Source: an uncultured Eubacterium sp.
GTDB lineage: Bacteria > Bacillota > Clostridia > Peptostreptococcales > Anaerovoracaceae
Reading direction: 5' to 3'
Assembly: GCA_900543485.1 (NCBI GenBank)
Contig: UQRM01000012.1
Location: 9,586 to 73,585 of the forward strand
Length of the DNA stretch: 64,000 nt
The first letter of the stretch is position 1; every line of letters begins with the position of its first letter. This document shows, one piece after another, positions 1 through 9,713 of the stretch. The notes beneath the pieces are model-generated. The model saw only the letters and a program-made list of their open reading frames with translations, was not told where the DNA came from and searched no databases. Made by a program: the position numbers and the translations under genes.

Positions 1-146
1 TTGGATACGACCCGCTGTTTGTACCGGATGGATATGAGCAGACCTTTGGAGAGCTTGCGCCGGAAGTGAAAAATGCCATAAGCCACAGAGCCAATGCTCT
101 CAAAAATCTCAGAAAGAAGCTTATGGACAAAGAGGTGAGCCGTTAG
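1..146 (+). CDS. rdgB: RdgB/HAM1 family XTP/dITP pyrophosphatase, C-terminal part
   Basis: Only the last 47 codons are present; the reading frame enters at base 3 and stops with TAG at 144-146. The fragment begins with GYDPLF and contains SHRANAL, both hallmark blocks of the RdgB/HAM1 (non-canonical purine NTP pyrophosphatase) family, which hydrolyses XTP, ITP and dITP to monophosphates in the cytosol and keeps deaminated purines out of DNA and RNA. The stop codon is immediately followed by the ATG of the next gene, so the two are probably one transcript with coupled translation. The upstream part of the gene lies outside the window. Confidence 0.88.
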   Translation, partial: GYDPLFVPDGYEQTFGELAPEVKNAISHRANALKNLRKKLMDKEVSR

Positions 147-1013
147 ATGGCCAGATTGAGAGCAAGATTGCTTAAAATGTTCATATTGACCATAAAGCAG
201 CTGCAGGATCCGTATTATCAGGGATTTGCCGCGCAGGTGTCCTTTTATCTGCTGTTGTCGATAGTACCCATATTCCTGTTGACGACACAGATACTGGGAA
301 TATTTGACATATCACTGGAAAGCGCGCTGAAATTGATAGAATCTTATACAGGGCGGGAAATGTCGGCGATGTTCAGAGAACTGTTCGAGTTCAGGTCAGC
401 TGGCCTCAGCTCTGTAGTGTTCGCTGCCATAGCCCTCTGGGCCGGATCCAGGGCGTCCTTCTCCATCATGAGGATAACCAATTATACTTTGACGGGAGGC
501 AAGAGCACCGGAAGGAATTACTTCATCGAGCGATTCAGGGCCATAAAGACCATTGTGATAACCATATTCACAATATCATTTTCACTGATAATACTGGCTT
601 ACGGCAAGCTGATACTGGAAGCCATCCTGTCGGTACTCAGGCTGGATTCACAAGTATATGCCGACAACATATGGATGTGGCTCAGATGGATACTGGGCTT
701 TCTTCTTTACTTCCTTATGGTCAGCTATAATTACTATCTGTTGCCTACGGAGAAGATCCCGTTCAGGAAGATGCTTCCGGGCAGCTTATTTGCTTCGGTA
801 GGTATGTTGCTGGTGACGGTGGGCTATTCCAAATACGCCAGCTCTCTGGCGGAATACGACTTGCTGTATGGAGCACTGTCGTCGGTAGTAGGTATAATGT
901 TCTGGTTCTATTTGCTGGCATGGGTCCTGTGTCTCGGCGTCCTGTGCATAAAAGTATGGGATGATACGAGGGTGGATTTCAGCAAAAGGACTCCTCCTGT
1001 ACGCAGAATGTGA
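147..1013 (+). CDS. YihY/BrkB family inner membrane protein
   Basis: A 288-residue polytopic membrane protein of the YihY/virulence factor BrkB family (once misnamed RNase BN). An amphipathic N-terminus is followed by about six hydrophobic spans (roughly residues 28-52, 85-107, 132-157, 176-200, 210-230 and 240-270) and a short basic tail. The conserved YYxLLPTEK-like stretch (SYNYYLLPTEKIPF, near residue 197) and the GLSSVVFAAIALW stretch fit the family. The ATG abuts the rdgB stop with no gap. Molecular function in Clostridia is not established; a transport or envelope role is inferred only from topology. Confidence 0.85.
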   Translation: MARLRARLLKMFILTIKQLQDPYYQGFAAQVSFYLLLSIVPIFLLTTQILGIFDISLESALKLIESYTGREMSAMFRELFEFRSAGLSSVVFAAIALWAGSRASFSIMRITNYTLTGGKSTGRNYFIERFRAIKTIVITIFTISFSLIILAYGKLILEAILSVLRLDSQVYADNIWMWLRWILGFLLYFLMVSYNYYLLPTEKIPFRKMLPGSLFASVGMLLVTVGYSKYASSLAEYDLLYGALSSVVGIMFWFYLLAWVLCLGVLCIKVWDDTRVDFSKRTPPVRRM

Positions 1014-1044
1014 GATCACGGTGTCGAAAGGAATTTACGGGCGC

Positions 1045-3471
1045 ATGAGCAATGATAATGATAAGAAAATTACAGACAGGGAAAAGATCACGTTGAAGGA
1101 TCTGGATATCGGAAAGACAGCCACTGTCGTATCAGTGGGCGGAGAAGGGGCGCTGCGGCAGCATTTTCTCGACATGGGTCTGATACCGGGCGTTCAGGCG
1201 ACCATGGTGAAATACGCCCCAATGGGGGACCCGTTGGAGCTGAGGATACATGGGTATGAACTGACGTTGCGTAAGGATGACGCAGCGAAGATAATCGTCA
1301 ACGACGTGAGAGACGCGAAGGAGGCCAGAGGCACAGGAACGAAGGGGGCGGATCCTGACATGTCCGGGAACGGAGCCGGATCCAGACCTATGGAGCACCC
1401 GGGCCTCGGAGAAGGAGGAAAGTATCACGTAAAGGCCGATGAAGATCCATTGCCGGAGGGAGAGACGCTGTCCTTCGCTTTGGCGGGGAATCAGAACTGT
1501 GGCAAGACTACACTCTTTAATCAGCTGACCGGTGCCAATCAGCATGTGGGGAATTTCCCGGGCGTCACGGTGGACAGGAAGGATGGTGTGATAAAAGGCC
1601 ATGATGATACGCTGGTGACAGATCTGCCGGGGATATATTCCATGTCGCCGTACAGCAGCGAAGAAATCGTAACGAGAGAATTTGTCCTTCATGGAGACGT
1701 CAGAGGGATAATAAATATCGTAGATGCTACCAACATAGAGCGCAATCTGTATCTGACCATGCAGTTGATGGAGCTCAATATACCTATGGTACTGGCGTTG
1801 AACATGATGGACGAGGTCAGGGAAAACGGAGGAGCCATAAAGGTCAACGAGATGGAAAATATGCTGGGGATCCCGGTAGTTCCTATTTCCGCCGCCAAAG
1901 GAGAGGGTATCGGAGAGCTCATCGACCATGCCGTACATATAGCTAAATATCAGGAGAGACCGGGAAGGATGGATTTCTGCGATGCTGACGATAAGGGCGG
2001 CGCTGTCCACCGGTGTCTCCACGCTATCATGCATCTTATCGAGGATCACGCGGAGAAGGCAGGCATCCCGGTAAGATTCGCCGCCAGCAAGCTGGCCGAA
2101 GGCGATGGCTTGATCCTGGAGCGTCTGGGTCTCAGTCAGAATGAACAGGAGATGCTGGAGCACATAATCCTTCAGATGGAGGAGGAGTGTGGTCTGGACA
2201 GGGCTGCGGCTATTGCCGATATGAGGTTCAGTTTTATAGAGAAGGTCTGTCAGAAGACGGTGATAAAGCCAAAGGAGAGCAGAGAAAGGGAGAGAAGTTA
2301 CAAGATAGACAGGATCTTTACCGGCAAATATACTGCCATACCTGCGTTCATCGCTGTGATGGCAGCAATATTCTGGATAACCTTCAATGTCATAGGGGCT
2401 TTTCTTTCGGATTGGCTGGAAAGAGGCATAGGCGCGCTAACCGCTATGGTGGACGGTCTGCTGGCATCGTTGGACGTCAATGATGTCCTTCATTCTCTTG
2501 TGATAGATGGTATATTCAACGGGGTTGGGAGCGTGTTGAGCTTTCTCCCTACGATAGTGACATTGTTCTTTTTCCTGTCGTTGCTGGAGGACAGCGGGTA
2601 CATGGCAAGAGTGGCCTTTGTCATGGACAAGCTGCTGAGGAAGATAGGACTTTCGGGACGCAGTATCGTTCCCATGCTCATTGGCTTCGGCTGCACAGTT
2701 CCGGGTGTCATGGCAAGCAGGACGCTTCCGTCGGAGAGAGACAGGAAGATGACCATACTTCTGACACCTTTCATGAGCTGTTCTGCCAAATTACCTATAT
2801 ACGCTTTCTTTACAGCCGCCTTTTTCCCGGGGCATGGCGCTGTCGTGATGATAGGTCTGTACATAACGGGAATGGTGGTGGGAGTGCTGATAGCGCTGCT
2901 GCTGAAAAAGACGGCTTTCCGCGGTGAGCCTGTTCCCTTCGTGATGGAGCTGCCTAATTACAGGATGCCCGGGGCGAGAAATGTGGGTTTTCTCATCTGG
3001 GAGAAGGCCAAGGACTTCATGCAGAGGGCCTTTACCGTTATATTCATCGCCACTATAGTCATCTGGTTCCTGCAGACCTTCGATATACATATGAATGTGG
3101 TGACCGACTCCAGGGACAGCCTGCTGGCGTCTGTGTCCGGAGTTATCGCTCCTGTGTTCGCGCCGCTGGGATTCGGCGACTGGAGGATATCAACGGCACT
3201 GATAACGGGATTCATGGCTAAGGAAAGCGTGGTATCTACTCTGTCGGTACTGTTTGGCTCGACGGGTGCGCTGGTCAGCGCCATAAGTCCGCTGACGGCA
3301 CTGTCGCTACTTGTGTTCTGCCTGCTTTACACTCCTTGCGTCGCCGCCGTGGCATCGGTGAGGCGTGAGCTGGGAGGTAGATGGGCGCTGGGCGTCGTAG
3401 TCGGCCAGTGTGCTGTCGCATGGGCAGCTGCCTTCATCGTCATGCTGGCAGGAACGGCGTTGGGATTTTGA
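1045..3471 (+). CDS. feoB: FeoA-FeoB fusion, ferrous iron transporter
   Basis: 808 residues from the ATG at 1045 (AAAGGA about 12 nt upstream; an in-frame ORF opens at 961 but overlaps the previous gene and has no ribosome site). Residues ~10-85 form a FeoA SH3-like domain, followed by a Gly/acidic linker and the FeoB GTPase: P-loop GNQNCGKTT at 148-156, DLPG at 193-196 and NMMD at 253-256. The C-terminal half is the Gate-core-Gate permease, including SCSAKLPIYA and GFGCTVPGVMASRT. FeoB imports Fe2+ across the cytoplasmic membrane under anoxic conditions; FeoA is usually a separate small protein that modulates it. No Fur box was recognised upstream. Confidence 0.95.
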   Translation: MSNDNDKKITDREKITLKDLDIGKTATVVSVGGEGALRQHFLDMGLIPGVQATMVKYAPMGDPLELRIHGYELTLRKDDAAKIIVNDVRDAKEARGTGTKGADPDMSGNGAGSRPMEHPGLGEGGKYHVKADEDPLPEGETLSFALAGNQNCGKTTLFNQLTGANQHVGNFPGVTVDRKDGVIKGHDDTLVTDLPGIYSMSPYSSEEIVTREFVLHGDVRGIINIVDATNIERNLYLTMQLMELNIPMVLALNMMDEVRENGGAIKVNEMENMLGIPVVPISAAKGEGIGELIDHAVHIAKYQERPGRMDFCDADDKGGAVHRCLHAIMHLIEDHAEKAGIPVRFAASKLAEGDGLILERLGLSQNEQEMLEHIILQMEEECGLDRAAAIADMRFSFIEKVCQKTVIKPKESRERERSYKIDRIFTGKYTAIPAFIAVMAAIFWITFNVIGAFLSDWLERGIGALTAMVDGLLASLDVNDVLHSLVIDGIFNGVGSVLSFLPTIVTLFFFLSLLEDSGYMARVAFVMDKLLRKIGLSGRSIVPMLIGFGCTVPGVMASRTLPSERDRKMTILLTPFMSCSAKLPIYAFFTAAFFPGHGAVVMIGLYITGMVVGVLIALLLKKTAFRGEPVPFVMELPNYRMPGARNVGFLIWEKAKDFMQRAFTVIFIATIVIWFLQTFDIHMNVVTDSRDSLLASVSGVIAPVFAPLGFGDWRISTALITGFMAKESVVSTLSVLFGSTGALVSAISPLTALSLLVFCLLYTPCVAAVASVRRELGGRWALGVVVGQCAVAWAAAFIVMLAGTALGF

Positions 3472-3500
3472 TGGTATGATCTTGCAGGAAACTTTCAAAT

Positions 3501-3561
3501 AAAAAGGGCAGCCATATCGGCGTTGATTTTTTCGTCGATACGGTTGCCCTTTGTGATTTTT
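3501..3561. terminator. Bidirectional terminator between feoB and serA
   Basis: A 20-bp stem with one mismatch and some G-U pairs (3503-3522 with 3533-3552) has A-rich sequence on the left and TTTGTGATTTTT on the right. It lies between converging genes and could stop transcription from both sides. Confidence 0.8.
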
Positions 3562-3605
3562 ATGGCGTTGCCCTCACAGTTTCCATGGATACTGAACAAT
3601 CTGTG

Positions 3606-4736
3606 CTATTTGAGTATCCTCACTCTGATGACGCCTTCTCCTGCGATGGCGGATCCGTCTATGTCGCCCGATGCTTCGCCCAGGGTATAGGCGTATTCGC
3701 CGCGAACCTTGTTGATAACGTCTCCGTCGCAGACTTCGGCCACTTTTTCCAGTACGCCGGCGTCGGCCTTCGAGATGACCGATACTCTGGTGCCCTTCTT
3801 AGGACCCAGCGAGCAGGCCGGCATGTTGACTGAGTTGACGATATTGCCGTTTTCCAGATAGTCCATCACCTGATCGACAGCCATGGCGGCGCAGTTGTCT
3901 TCCGCTTCCGCCGATGATGCTCCCAGGTGAGGCAGGGCGATGACACCTTCCTTGCCTATTACGGTATCGTTAGGGAAGTCTGTAACGTATTTTTTCACCT
4001 TGCCTGATCCGATGGCAACCAGCAGGTCAGCATCGTTTACCAGTTTATCTCTGGCAAAATTGAGGAACACGACGCCATCCTTCATCTGAGCGAAAGCGGC
4101 GGCATCGATCATTCCTTTCGTATTATCGTTGGCCGGAACGTGTATGGTTATGTAGTCGCACTGAGGATAAAGATCCTTAGGAGAGTCCACTATCTTTATG
4201 GTGTTGGACAGGGAGAGGGCGGCCTTTATCGACAGGAACGGGTCATAACCGATGACGTCCATTCCCAGGCTTTCGGCGGCGTTGGCTACCATGGCTCCGA
4301 TAGCTCCCAGACCGATGACACCCAGTGTCTTTCCCTTTATCTCAGTGCCGGCGAACTGGCCTTTGCCCTTTTCCACAGCCTTGCCTACGTCTTCAGTACC
4401 TGCGAGGGTCTTTGCCCACTCCAGACCTGCAGGGATATTTCTCGCGGCCAGGAACATTCCTGAAAGACACAGCTCCTTCACAGCGTTGGCGTTAGCTCCC
4501 GGAGCATTGAAAACTACGATGCCCTGCTGGGCGCACTTGTCCAGAGGAATATTGTTGACTCCTGCGCCGGCTCTTCCTATAGCCAGCAAATCAGGAGAGA
4601 ATTCCATGTCGTGCATGTTGTAGCTCCTCAGGATTATGCTGTTAGCCTCCTGCACGTTCTCGGTTATGGTGTAATCATCGGTAAGTCTTGCCAGTCCTAC
4701 CGGTGAAATCTTGTTTAAAGTGCCTATCTTGTACAT
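3606..4736 (-). CDS. serA: D-3-phosphoglycerate dehydrogenase
   Basis: 376 residues. It oxidises 3-phosphoglycerate to 3-phosphohydroxypyruvate with NAD, the first step of serine synthesis. The N-terminal D-isomer-specific 2-hydroxyacid dehydrogenase fold carries RAGAGVNNIP at 55-64, the NAD-binding GLGAIG at 142-147, the catalytic arginine in NFARD (229) and histidine 270 in LPHLGASS. The last ~60 residues (317-376) look like a short ACT-type regulatory domain with the typical GEYAY block. This is the short clostridial form. GAGG sits about 9 nt before the ATG. Its own promoter lies just upstream and shares a box with serC, 6 kb away on the other strand. Confidence 0.93.
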   Translation of the reverse strand: MYKIGTLNKISPVGLARLTDDYTITENVQEANSIILRSYNMHDMEFSPDLLAIGRAGAGVNNIPLDKCAQQGIVVFNAPGANANAVKELCLSGMFLAARNIPAGLEWAKTLAGTEDVGKAVEKGKGQFAGTEIKGKTLGVIGLGAIGAMVANAAESLGMDVIGYDPFLSIKAALSLSNTIKIVDSPKDLYPQCDYITIHVPANDNTKGMIDAAAFAQMKDGVVFLNFARDKLVNDADLLVAIGSGKVKKYVTDFPNDTVIGKEGVIALPHLGASSAEAEDNCAAMAVDQVMDYLENGNIVNSVNMPACSLGPKKGTRVSVISKADAGVLEKVAEVCDGDVINKVRGEYAYTLGEASGDIDGSAIAGEGVIRVRILK

Positions 4737-4771
4737 TTTTTCTACCTCACTAATTACTAATAATTGTGATA

Positions 4772-4800
4772 ATTATACCACTTTACAATGATGAGGTAAA
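4772..4800 (-). promoter_or_regulatory. serA promoter with serA/serC box
   Basis: On the minus strand: TTTACC, 17-nt spacer, TATAAT. The spacer contains GTAAA exactly 9 nt after TTTAC and continues as GTAAAGTGGTATAAT. The serC promoter at 10881-10909 has the same arrangement (TTTAC-N9-GTAAAGTGATATAAT), so the box is probably both promoter and operator. Confidence 0.7.
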
Positions 4801-6450
4801 GTCCCGAAGGGCGATATATCGCACGCCAAAAGGAGGCAGGGAAATATCAAAGGACGCGCCGAGGTTTGAAATCGCTGATTTTTCCAGCCGTATCTGCGGT
4901 ACAGAGCCCTGGTTCAATAGACTGCTGAGATTTTTTACGCTGCTGTCAGAGTTGTCGTGATCGCCGGAGGAGCCGGAAAAAGCAGGCTTTCCCAGTCGCT
5001 GCCACTGAATGAAGGCATCCAGATCCAGCTGGAGTGTGTGGATCTCTATCAGGATGGGATTGCTGCCGGCCTCATCGAAGACCGCTGTCCATTTTCGCTC
5101 AGGGGAAGATGCCGCCATTTCAGCCCGTTTGAGTATGTCGGGCGCTGAGAGCTGTTCCGTCGTCAGATGTTCGAATTCCGCGGGCAAGTTGAAGAAAAGC
5201 TGATGGATACAATCTTCCGATCTGTGGGACAGGAACCCCGGAAGGGACACAGAGCCTCTGGCGATGAAGGGCTCCAGCAGCTGAGACAGATAAAAGGTCG
5301 ATTTTCTGATACCTGAGGCGGTGATGTTCCCTGAGAGCCCTGTGAAAGGATGTGATGAGCTGCCGGTTTCCGGGCTGAAAAACTGAGGGAACCGACGAAT
5401 GAAACCAGCGATGTTATTGCCCATCATGTGGAGCATCAGCGCCGGGAAGTAGGGAGAATCGTACAAGAGACTCTTCTCCGGCAGCACTATGTCTGAAACA
5501 GATGTCAGCGGCTGCCGGCACGAACGCAGTCGTTTTACTTCTGACGACATGATGAGGTGTACAGGTGAACGCCCGGAAGACCGTTTTCCGGTTTCGGCCG
5601 GGTGTTCGCAGCCAAGGATATCCAGAACAGTCTGAAGATCGGAAGCGTTGGTATCATGCCTGTAGGAAAGCTCTTTGTGTCTGATGGTGGCAGGGCCATA
5701 TTTTTTCCTGTATGCCGTAGGTGTCATATGGAATAGTTTTTTGAAATGCTGGCTGAAATATCTGTAAGAAGAAAAGCCCAGCTCGAAAACTATCCTGTTG
5801 ATAGGCATATCAGTGCCTAACAGGTATACCTCCGATTTTTCTATTCGTATATGCTGCAGCAGTTCGGAAAAGGTATAGCCGATACCTTCTTTGACCAGGT
5901 GGGAAATATGGTACCTGTTGACGAAGGTCAGGTCAGCCACGTCCTGGAGCTGTATTTTCTGAGGAAAGTGTTCATAAAAATATATCATGATGCTTTTCAG
6001 CCTATTGGCTTGAACGATGTTGTCTCTCAGGGTGTTCTCCCTGTGGTCGCTCAAAAGGAAGAACTCGGACGTGAAGTGGAGCTCAAAGTAATTTATCAGC
6101 GAGCGGAGCAGCACCTTTTCGTATTCGGCATCACTATCGTTGGTACATGTGGGAAAGGTCACGGTGTCGCCTCGGGTGTTTTCGCGTATTGCTGTCAAAT
6201 GAAGGGTGAAGAGCCTTTTCAGCGTATTGACTATCTTGTCGAAATCCACTCCGGCAGCATCCCGGTAGAGGTTGTAATATGATACGAATATGGTCTCTTC
6301 GGCGATGGGGTCGTAGAAGTCGGAGTTGATCTCCAATATACAAGTCAGGTTGTCCTCGTCAGAGCTGTAGAGAGCGTGGAGCTCGAAAGGATTGATTATC
6401 GTGAACTCGTCTTCTTTGAGGATATAATCGGAGACACCTACCTTTGTGAC
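4783..6450 (-). pseudogene. AraC family regulator, 5'-truncated
   Basis: The open frame can start only at a TTG (6336), but recognisable coding sequence runs upstream to about 6450: residues such as DEFTIINPFELHALYSSDED are the end of an AraC-type cupin sensor domain. The start of that domain is missing; the frame ends at a TAG at 6481-6483 and the DNA becomes a hydantoinase gene on the other strand. Downstream of the cupin remnant, an AraC double helix-turn-helix is intact (about residues 112-212 from the TTG, with GFSSYRYFSQHFKK). It is followed by ~300 residues that resemble the distal part of the GH39-like domain seen in some AraC regulators, without a clear TIM-barrel core. Probably non-functional. 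A translated fragment that still binds DNA cannot be excluded. Confidence 0.75.
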
Positions 6451-7828
6451 ACCGCTTTTCTGGGACGGAAAGCTGATAGCCTACGCATGCAGCAGAGGCC
6501 ACTGGCAGGATATGGGAGGAAAGGCAGCATCGTCCGAATCGCCTACAGCAGTACACATCGCGGAGGAAGGGCTCAGACTTCCGCCGACCAAGATATACAT
6601 CGCCGGGGAGCCTGTGACGTGGCTGATAGACATCATAAGGAATAACACGAGAGCGCCGTACTTCATAGATGGCGACATCAGGGCCCATATGGGTGCGCTC
6701 AATACGGCGAAGAAGCATTTCTTCGAGCTGGTGGAAAAGTATGGTGAGGATACGGTAAGGGCGTGTATGGAAGAGGCCCTGGACTACACGGAGAGAAGGA
6801 CGAGAGCCGCTATAAAGAAGCTGCCTAACGGAGTTTATACAGCAGACGACTACATCGATGCTGACGGAGTCAACAACAAGGCCATATTCGTAAAGGCGAC
6901 AGTGACCATAGAAGATGAGGACATCACCGTAGATCTTACGGGGAGCAGTGCTACCGTCGATGGCCCGGTAAATTACCCGCTGGCGGGGACCTGCTCAGGC
7001 GTATACTTTGGCCTCAAGTTCTTCCTGGATCCTGACGCGCCGCCTAATGCGGGGATGTACAGACCGATACACATCATCGTACCGGAAAATACAGTGTTCA
7101 ATCCGAGATGGCCTGCGCCGGTGTACTATGGGAACCTGATAACAAGCGAGAAGGTGGCTGACCTGATATGGCAGTGCCTGGAGCAGGCAATACCTGAACA
7201 GATAGTGGGGATGCCGTACGCTGACTGCAACCCTATCTCGTGGGGTGTGGTAAACGCCAGAGAAGGAGTATCAGATACCTTCGGAGAACTGCCTCCGGGA
7301 GGCTGGGGCGGGACGCCGTTCGGAGACGGCATGAGCGCCACTTACAGCAGACACGGTAACTGCATGGATTTCACCCCGGAGCAGATGGAGCTGCTGTATC
7401 CGGTGATATGCACTGAAAGGGAATTCAAGGAGGACTCGGCCGGTGCCGGTAAATACAGAGGCGGTCTTGCTCTTCAGGTGAGCTGGAAGCTGCTGCAGAA
7501 TTCCACGATGAACGTAGGGATGGGAAGGAGCAGGTTCGGCCCTCCGGGAGTTTGCGGAGGCAAGGATGGGAAGCCAAGCTCGGTCATCCTCAATATGGGA
7601 ACTGACAGGGAAGAGGTCATAGGCGGATATACGGAGGATCATGAATATCTGATGACCATGTTCGACAATTACCCTATGAAGGCTGGAGACACAGTGACTA
7701 TGATAACCCAGGGCGGCGGCGGATACGGTGATCCGAAGGAGAGAGATCCTGAGCTGGTGAAAAAGGATGTTCGTAACGGTCTCGTTTCAAAGGAAGCTGC
7801 TTTAGAGGAATATGGTGTGAAGTTGTAG
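6446..7828 (+). pseudogene. Hydantoinase B/oxoprolinase (HyuB) family, 5'-truncated
   Basis: A 460-residue frame with clear HyuB sequence from its first residues (VTPLFWDGKLIAYA aligns with an internal HyuB block). Family members are about 520-600 residues, so roughly the first 115-125 residues are absent. There is no ribosome site before the GTG at 6446, and no HyuA partner is present. Further motifs include HWQDMGG, YPLAGT, the glycine-rich PPGGWGGTPFGDG and the terminal QGGGGYGDP. Intact HyuA/HyuB pairs hydrolyse N-methylhydantoin, hydantoins or 5-oxoproline with ATP. The truncation coincides with that of the divergent AraC gene, which suggests that a single deletion removed both 5' ends. 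Confidence 0.8.
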
Positions 7829-7840
7829 AAGCATGAGATA

Positions 7841-7866
7841 GCGCGGAGGTTTCTCCGCGCTTTTAT
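7841..7866 (+). terminator. Terminator after hyuB remnant
   Basis: Perfect 8-bp stem GCGCGGAG/CTCCGCGC (7841-7848 and 7853-7860) with a GTTT loop, followed by TTTTAT. Confidence 0.8.
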
Positions 7867-7928
7867 GTGCAAGATCCATAAAACATGTGATATATGTGAT
7901 TTTTTCAATGTTTGTGAGCTGCCGCGCC

Positions 7929-7957
7929 TTGACAATGATGAGATAATGGAATACATT
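7929..7957 (+). promoter_or_regulatory. Possible sigma-A promoter for the ABC-class ATPase gene
   Basis: TTGACA at 7929-7934, a 17-nt spacer and TACATT at 7952-7957. The -35 is perfect and the -10 is weak (4 of 6). Confidence 0.4.
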
Positions 7958-8009
7958 AAAAAAGTCGTTATAGAGATGATTCGATTTGGTTTTGACAAGG
8001 AGTGAGGGA

Positions 8010-9713
8010 ATGAAAACAGCGGCAGAGTTGAAGAGTTTATTGACGAGGATAGACCGCAGGGGGTATCCGGCTTATAAGGACATCAGAGGAATGTACAGCT
8101 TTCCTGAGTATGTGCTTTCTATAGATCATGTGCAGGGCGATCCTTTCGCGGCACCTTCGAAGCTGAGTGTCTACGTTGATGGGAGGAACGGGGGCTTCCC
8201 GAGGAAGCTTTACGATACTCGCCACAGGAGAATAGCTTTGCAGGATCAGTTGACAAGAGGGTTCGGCAGACAGGCGGAACGCGTCGCTTTCAAAGCGAAA
8301 GGGTCGGGAAAGAGCGGACTCATATCGGTGAGCCGATGTGGTCAGGAAATATTGGAACGGACTGCTTGCAGTATAGATCCGGAAAATGGGAGGATCGTAA
8401 TGCGATTCGAGGTGGGACTGCCTGCCAATGGCAGGACCATCAACGCAAGAGAAGCGGAAAAGATATTCTTTGATTTCTTGCCTGAGTGTGTCGAGCAAGC
8501 GTTGCTGTACAGAAATGCCGATGGCGAAAAACTTCAGGCAGTGGCTGATTTGGCGGATGATCAGCATCATATCAGGACGGTGCTGCCTGAAATGGGCCTC
8601 TGTGCTTTTGTGGCAGACGGGAGTGTGCTCCCGCGTGAATCCGGGGTTTCTTCCCGCCCTATGAAAGGGGGAGTCAAGTTCAAATCGCCTGAAGAAATGA
8701 AAGTGTCTATCCAGCTGCCTCACAGGGGAGAAATCACAGGTATGGGCATGCGAAAAGGAATAACGCTGATCGTCGGCGGAGGTTATCATGGAAAATCGAC
8801 ATTGCTCAAAGCTCTCGAACTGGGAGTATACGATCATATCGCGGGCGATGGACGGGAGTATGTGATCACTGACGATACGGCTGTAAAGATACGGGCGGAA
8901 GATGGCAGGAGCATCAAAGACACCGACATTTCCATGTTCATCAACGATCTGCCTAATGGAAAGGACACGGTGTCCTTTGCTACTGAGGACGCCAGTGGCA
9001 GTACGTCTCAGGCGGCAAACGTGATAGAGAGTATGGAAGCAGGTACGTCTTTATTTCTCATAGATGAGGATACCAGCGCTACTAATTTCATGATAAGAGA
9101 TGAGCTGATGCAGCGTGTCATTCATCGCGATATGGAACCGATCACACCTTTTATCGACCGTATCAGAGAACTGTATGACCGGTATGGGATTTCCACAGTC
9201 ATCGTAGCAGGCAGCTCCGGCGCTTATTTTCATGTCGCTGATAACATAATACAGATGGATAGATATATACCGAAGGATATAACGGGATATGCAAAGCGGG
9301 AGGCAGAGGGTTTTCCAGCTATACGCGGAGTAGATGAACCAGCCGGGGAACCTGACTTCAGCAGGTGCCCCAAAGCTTCAGGAGCCTTCAAAGGAGGCAG
9401 CAGGATAAAGCTGAAGACTATGGGAAGGGAAGCTGTTTCCATAGACAGAGAAACTATAGACTTGAGATATGTGGAACAGATCGTTGACAGTGAACAGGTC
9501 ACAGCCCTGGGGCATTGCGTCAAATACGCTCAGAAGAACATATTTGACGGGAAGACAACTCTGATCCAGGTGGTCGATCAGCTTGAAGCCGTTATGGAAA
9601 AACAGGGGATGGCGGCAGTCTGCGAAAGCCGATCCAGTGTCGCCAATATGGCCAGACCGAGAAGGCAGGAGATATTTGCCTGCTTTGACAGGTACAGGAG
9701 TCTGAAGCTGTAG
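8010..9713 (+). CDS. ABC-class ATPase (PF09818-type predicted ATPase)
   Basis: 567 residues from the ATG at 8010, chosen for AAGGAG 7 nt upstream (an in-frame TTG at 7986 has no ribosome site). It matches the 'predicted ATPase of the ABC class' family: an N-terminal ~230-residue region specific to the family, then the Walker A block VGGGYHGKSTLLKAL, the signature-like SGSTSQAANVIESMEAG, and Walker B LFLIDEDTSATNFM. The C-terminal ~100 residues carry the family's RYVEQIVDSEQ and FDGKTTL motifs. No transmembrane segment or partner permease is present, so it is a soluble ATPase. A nucleic-acid-binding role has been proposed for a trypanosome relative; the bacterial role is unknown. Confidence 0.85.
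   Translation: MKTAAELKSLLTRIDRRGYPAYKDIRGMYSFPEYVLSIDHVQGDPFAAPSKLSVYVDGRNGGFPRKLYDTRHRRIALQDQLTRGFGRQAERVAFKAKGSGKSGLISVSRCGQEILERTACSIDPENGRIVMRFEVGLPANGRTINAREAEKIFFDFLPECVEQALLYRNADGEKLQAVADLADDQHHIRTVLPEMGLCAFVADGSVLPRESGVSSRPMKGGVKFKSPEEMKVSIQLPHRGEITGMGMRKGITLIVGGGYHGKSTLLKALELGVYDHIAGDGREYVITDDTAVKIRAEDGRSIKDTDISMFINDLPNGKDTVSFATEDASGSTSQAANVIESMEAGTSLFLIDEDTSATNFMIRDELMQRVIHRDMEPITPFIDRIRELYDRYGISTVIVAGSSGAYFHVADNIIQMDRYIPKDITGYAKREAEGFPAIRGVDEPAGEPDFSRCPKASGAFKGGSRIKLKTMGREAVSIDRETIDLRYVEQIVDSEQVTALGHCVKYAQKNIFDGKTTLIQVVDQLEAVMEKQGMAAVCESRSSVANMARPRRQEIFACFDRYRSLKL

Noticed and set aside
961..1044. Upstream start of FeoAB at 961
   Set aside because: It would overlap the YihY gene by 53 nt, lacks a ribosome site, and the extra residues do not belong to FeoA.
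1132..2163. 343-codon open frame on the minus strand opposite feoB
   Set aside because: Composition mirrors the feoB codons, there is no ribosome site and no recognisable protein; it is an antisense shadow.
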